NCBI RefSeq assembly: GCF_001426375.1
Contig: NZ_LMEO01000013.1
Span: 29,815 to 93,814, forward strand
From: Paenibacillus sp. Root444D2
GTDB lineage: Bacteria; Bacillota; Bacilli; Paenibacillales; NBRC-103111
DNA length: 64,000 nucleotides
Direction of reading: 5' to 3'
Shown here piece by piece: positions 63,854 to 64,000 of this stretch (position 1 is its first letter; each line of letters begins with the position of its first letter). Both the position numbers and the translations under genes were made by a program. The notes beneath the pieces were generated by a model, which had not been told where the DNA came from, made no database searches, and worked only from the letters and a program-made list of their open reading frames with translations.

Positions 63854-64000
63854 TTAGTCTTGAACAACAACTAGTGTCGTTACTGTTTTACCGCCGGAGA
63901 TTGTTTTCAGAACGAATTCTGTTACATCCCCACCGATTGCAAATGTTCCATTTGCATTCACTACTACTGTGTTTGCTGCTCCATCTGCTTGGATATCAGA
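63854..64000 (-). CDS. C-terminal end of a second S-layer-like protein (runs off the right edge)
   Basis: The 48 codons inside the window read SDIQADGAANTVVVNANGTF, AIGGDVTEFVLKTISGGKTV and TTLVVVQD, then stop. The part TEFVLKTISGGK...TTLV lines up with TEFVIKAIAPSG...STLV at the end of the next gene, so it is probably a tandem paralogue. Its SLH region would be outside the window. Confidence 0.75.
   Translation of the reverse strand, partial: SDIQADGAANTVVVNANGTFAIGGDVTEFVLKTISGGKTVTTLVVVQD

Overview
The window reads as a chromosomal segment of a spore-forming, flagellated, Gram-positive Paenibacillaceae-like bacterium (Paenibacillus or a close relative). The basis is a Bacillus-like gene order (ftsEX-ctpB-minJ, and comF-flgM-flgNKL-yviE-fliW-csrA-hag), an alpha/beta SASP gene, degS-degU, SLH-domain S-layer genes and copper-amine-oxidase-type stalk domains. 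No rRNA, tRNA, CRISPR array, prophage or intact insertion sequence was seen. Most genes lie on the minus strand.

Layout from left to right. (1) 1-3.5 kb: uvrA (cut by the window edge) and uvrB, with a good promoter and an SOS-box-like site. (2) 3.6-5.2 kb: motA-motB on plus. (3) 5.2-11.3 kb: division and envelope genes minJ, ctpB, an M23 peptidase, ftsX and ftsE, ending in a block of tandem hairpin repeats. (4) 11.5-15.1 kb: a decayed LacI-type gene end, a VanW-family gene and a DUF1700-DUF4097 pair. (5) 15.1-24 kb: a nearly complete arginine route, transcribed argC-argJ-argB-orf-argD-argF-argG-argH, with repeat families inside it and a promoter/operator in front of argC. (6) 24.3-31.2 kb: yitT, speD, prfB with its programmed frameshift, secA, hpf and a cold-shock gene, with two clusters of DnaA-box-like sequences. 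(7) 31.5-34.6 kb: a methyltransferase and a TPR-glycosyltransferase on plus. (8) 34.6-40.5 kb: two large secreted TIG-repeat proteins, each behind a c-di-GMP-I riboswitch. (9) 40.6-49 kb: late flagellar genes fliT-fliS-flaG-fliD, hag, csrA-fliW, yviE, flgL-flgK-flgN-flgM and yvyF. (10) 49.1-54.3 kb: comFC, a frameshifted comFA, a small membrane protein, degU and degS. (11) 54.3-64 kb: a secreted phosphodiester glycosidase, a coiled-coil protein, metK, an SASP gene, a small secreted protein, an S-layer protein and the end of a second S-layer paralogue.

How the parts work together. The flagellar block carries the CsrA-FliW-flagellin circuit, with CsrA-type sites on the hag leader and sigma-D promoters at hag and flgM. 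The two c-di-GMP-controlled surface proteins next to it suggest a switch between swimming and attachment. The glycosyltransferase pair could modify flagellin or these surface proteins, but this is inference. DegS-DegU and comF add the usual transition-state control.

The less ordinary signals are mostly non-coding. They include two copies of a ~168-bp element with terminal inverted repeats and covarying stems, a 35-bp hairpin repeat shared by the ftsE and argH leaders, five CGATG-type palindromes inside the arg cluster, phased DnaA-box clusters, and a tandem-start S-layer leader. On the protein side the main oddities are a FliD without its central domains and a split comFA.
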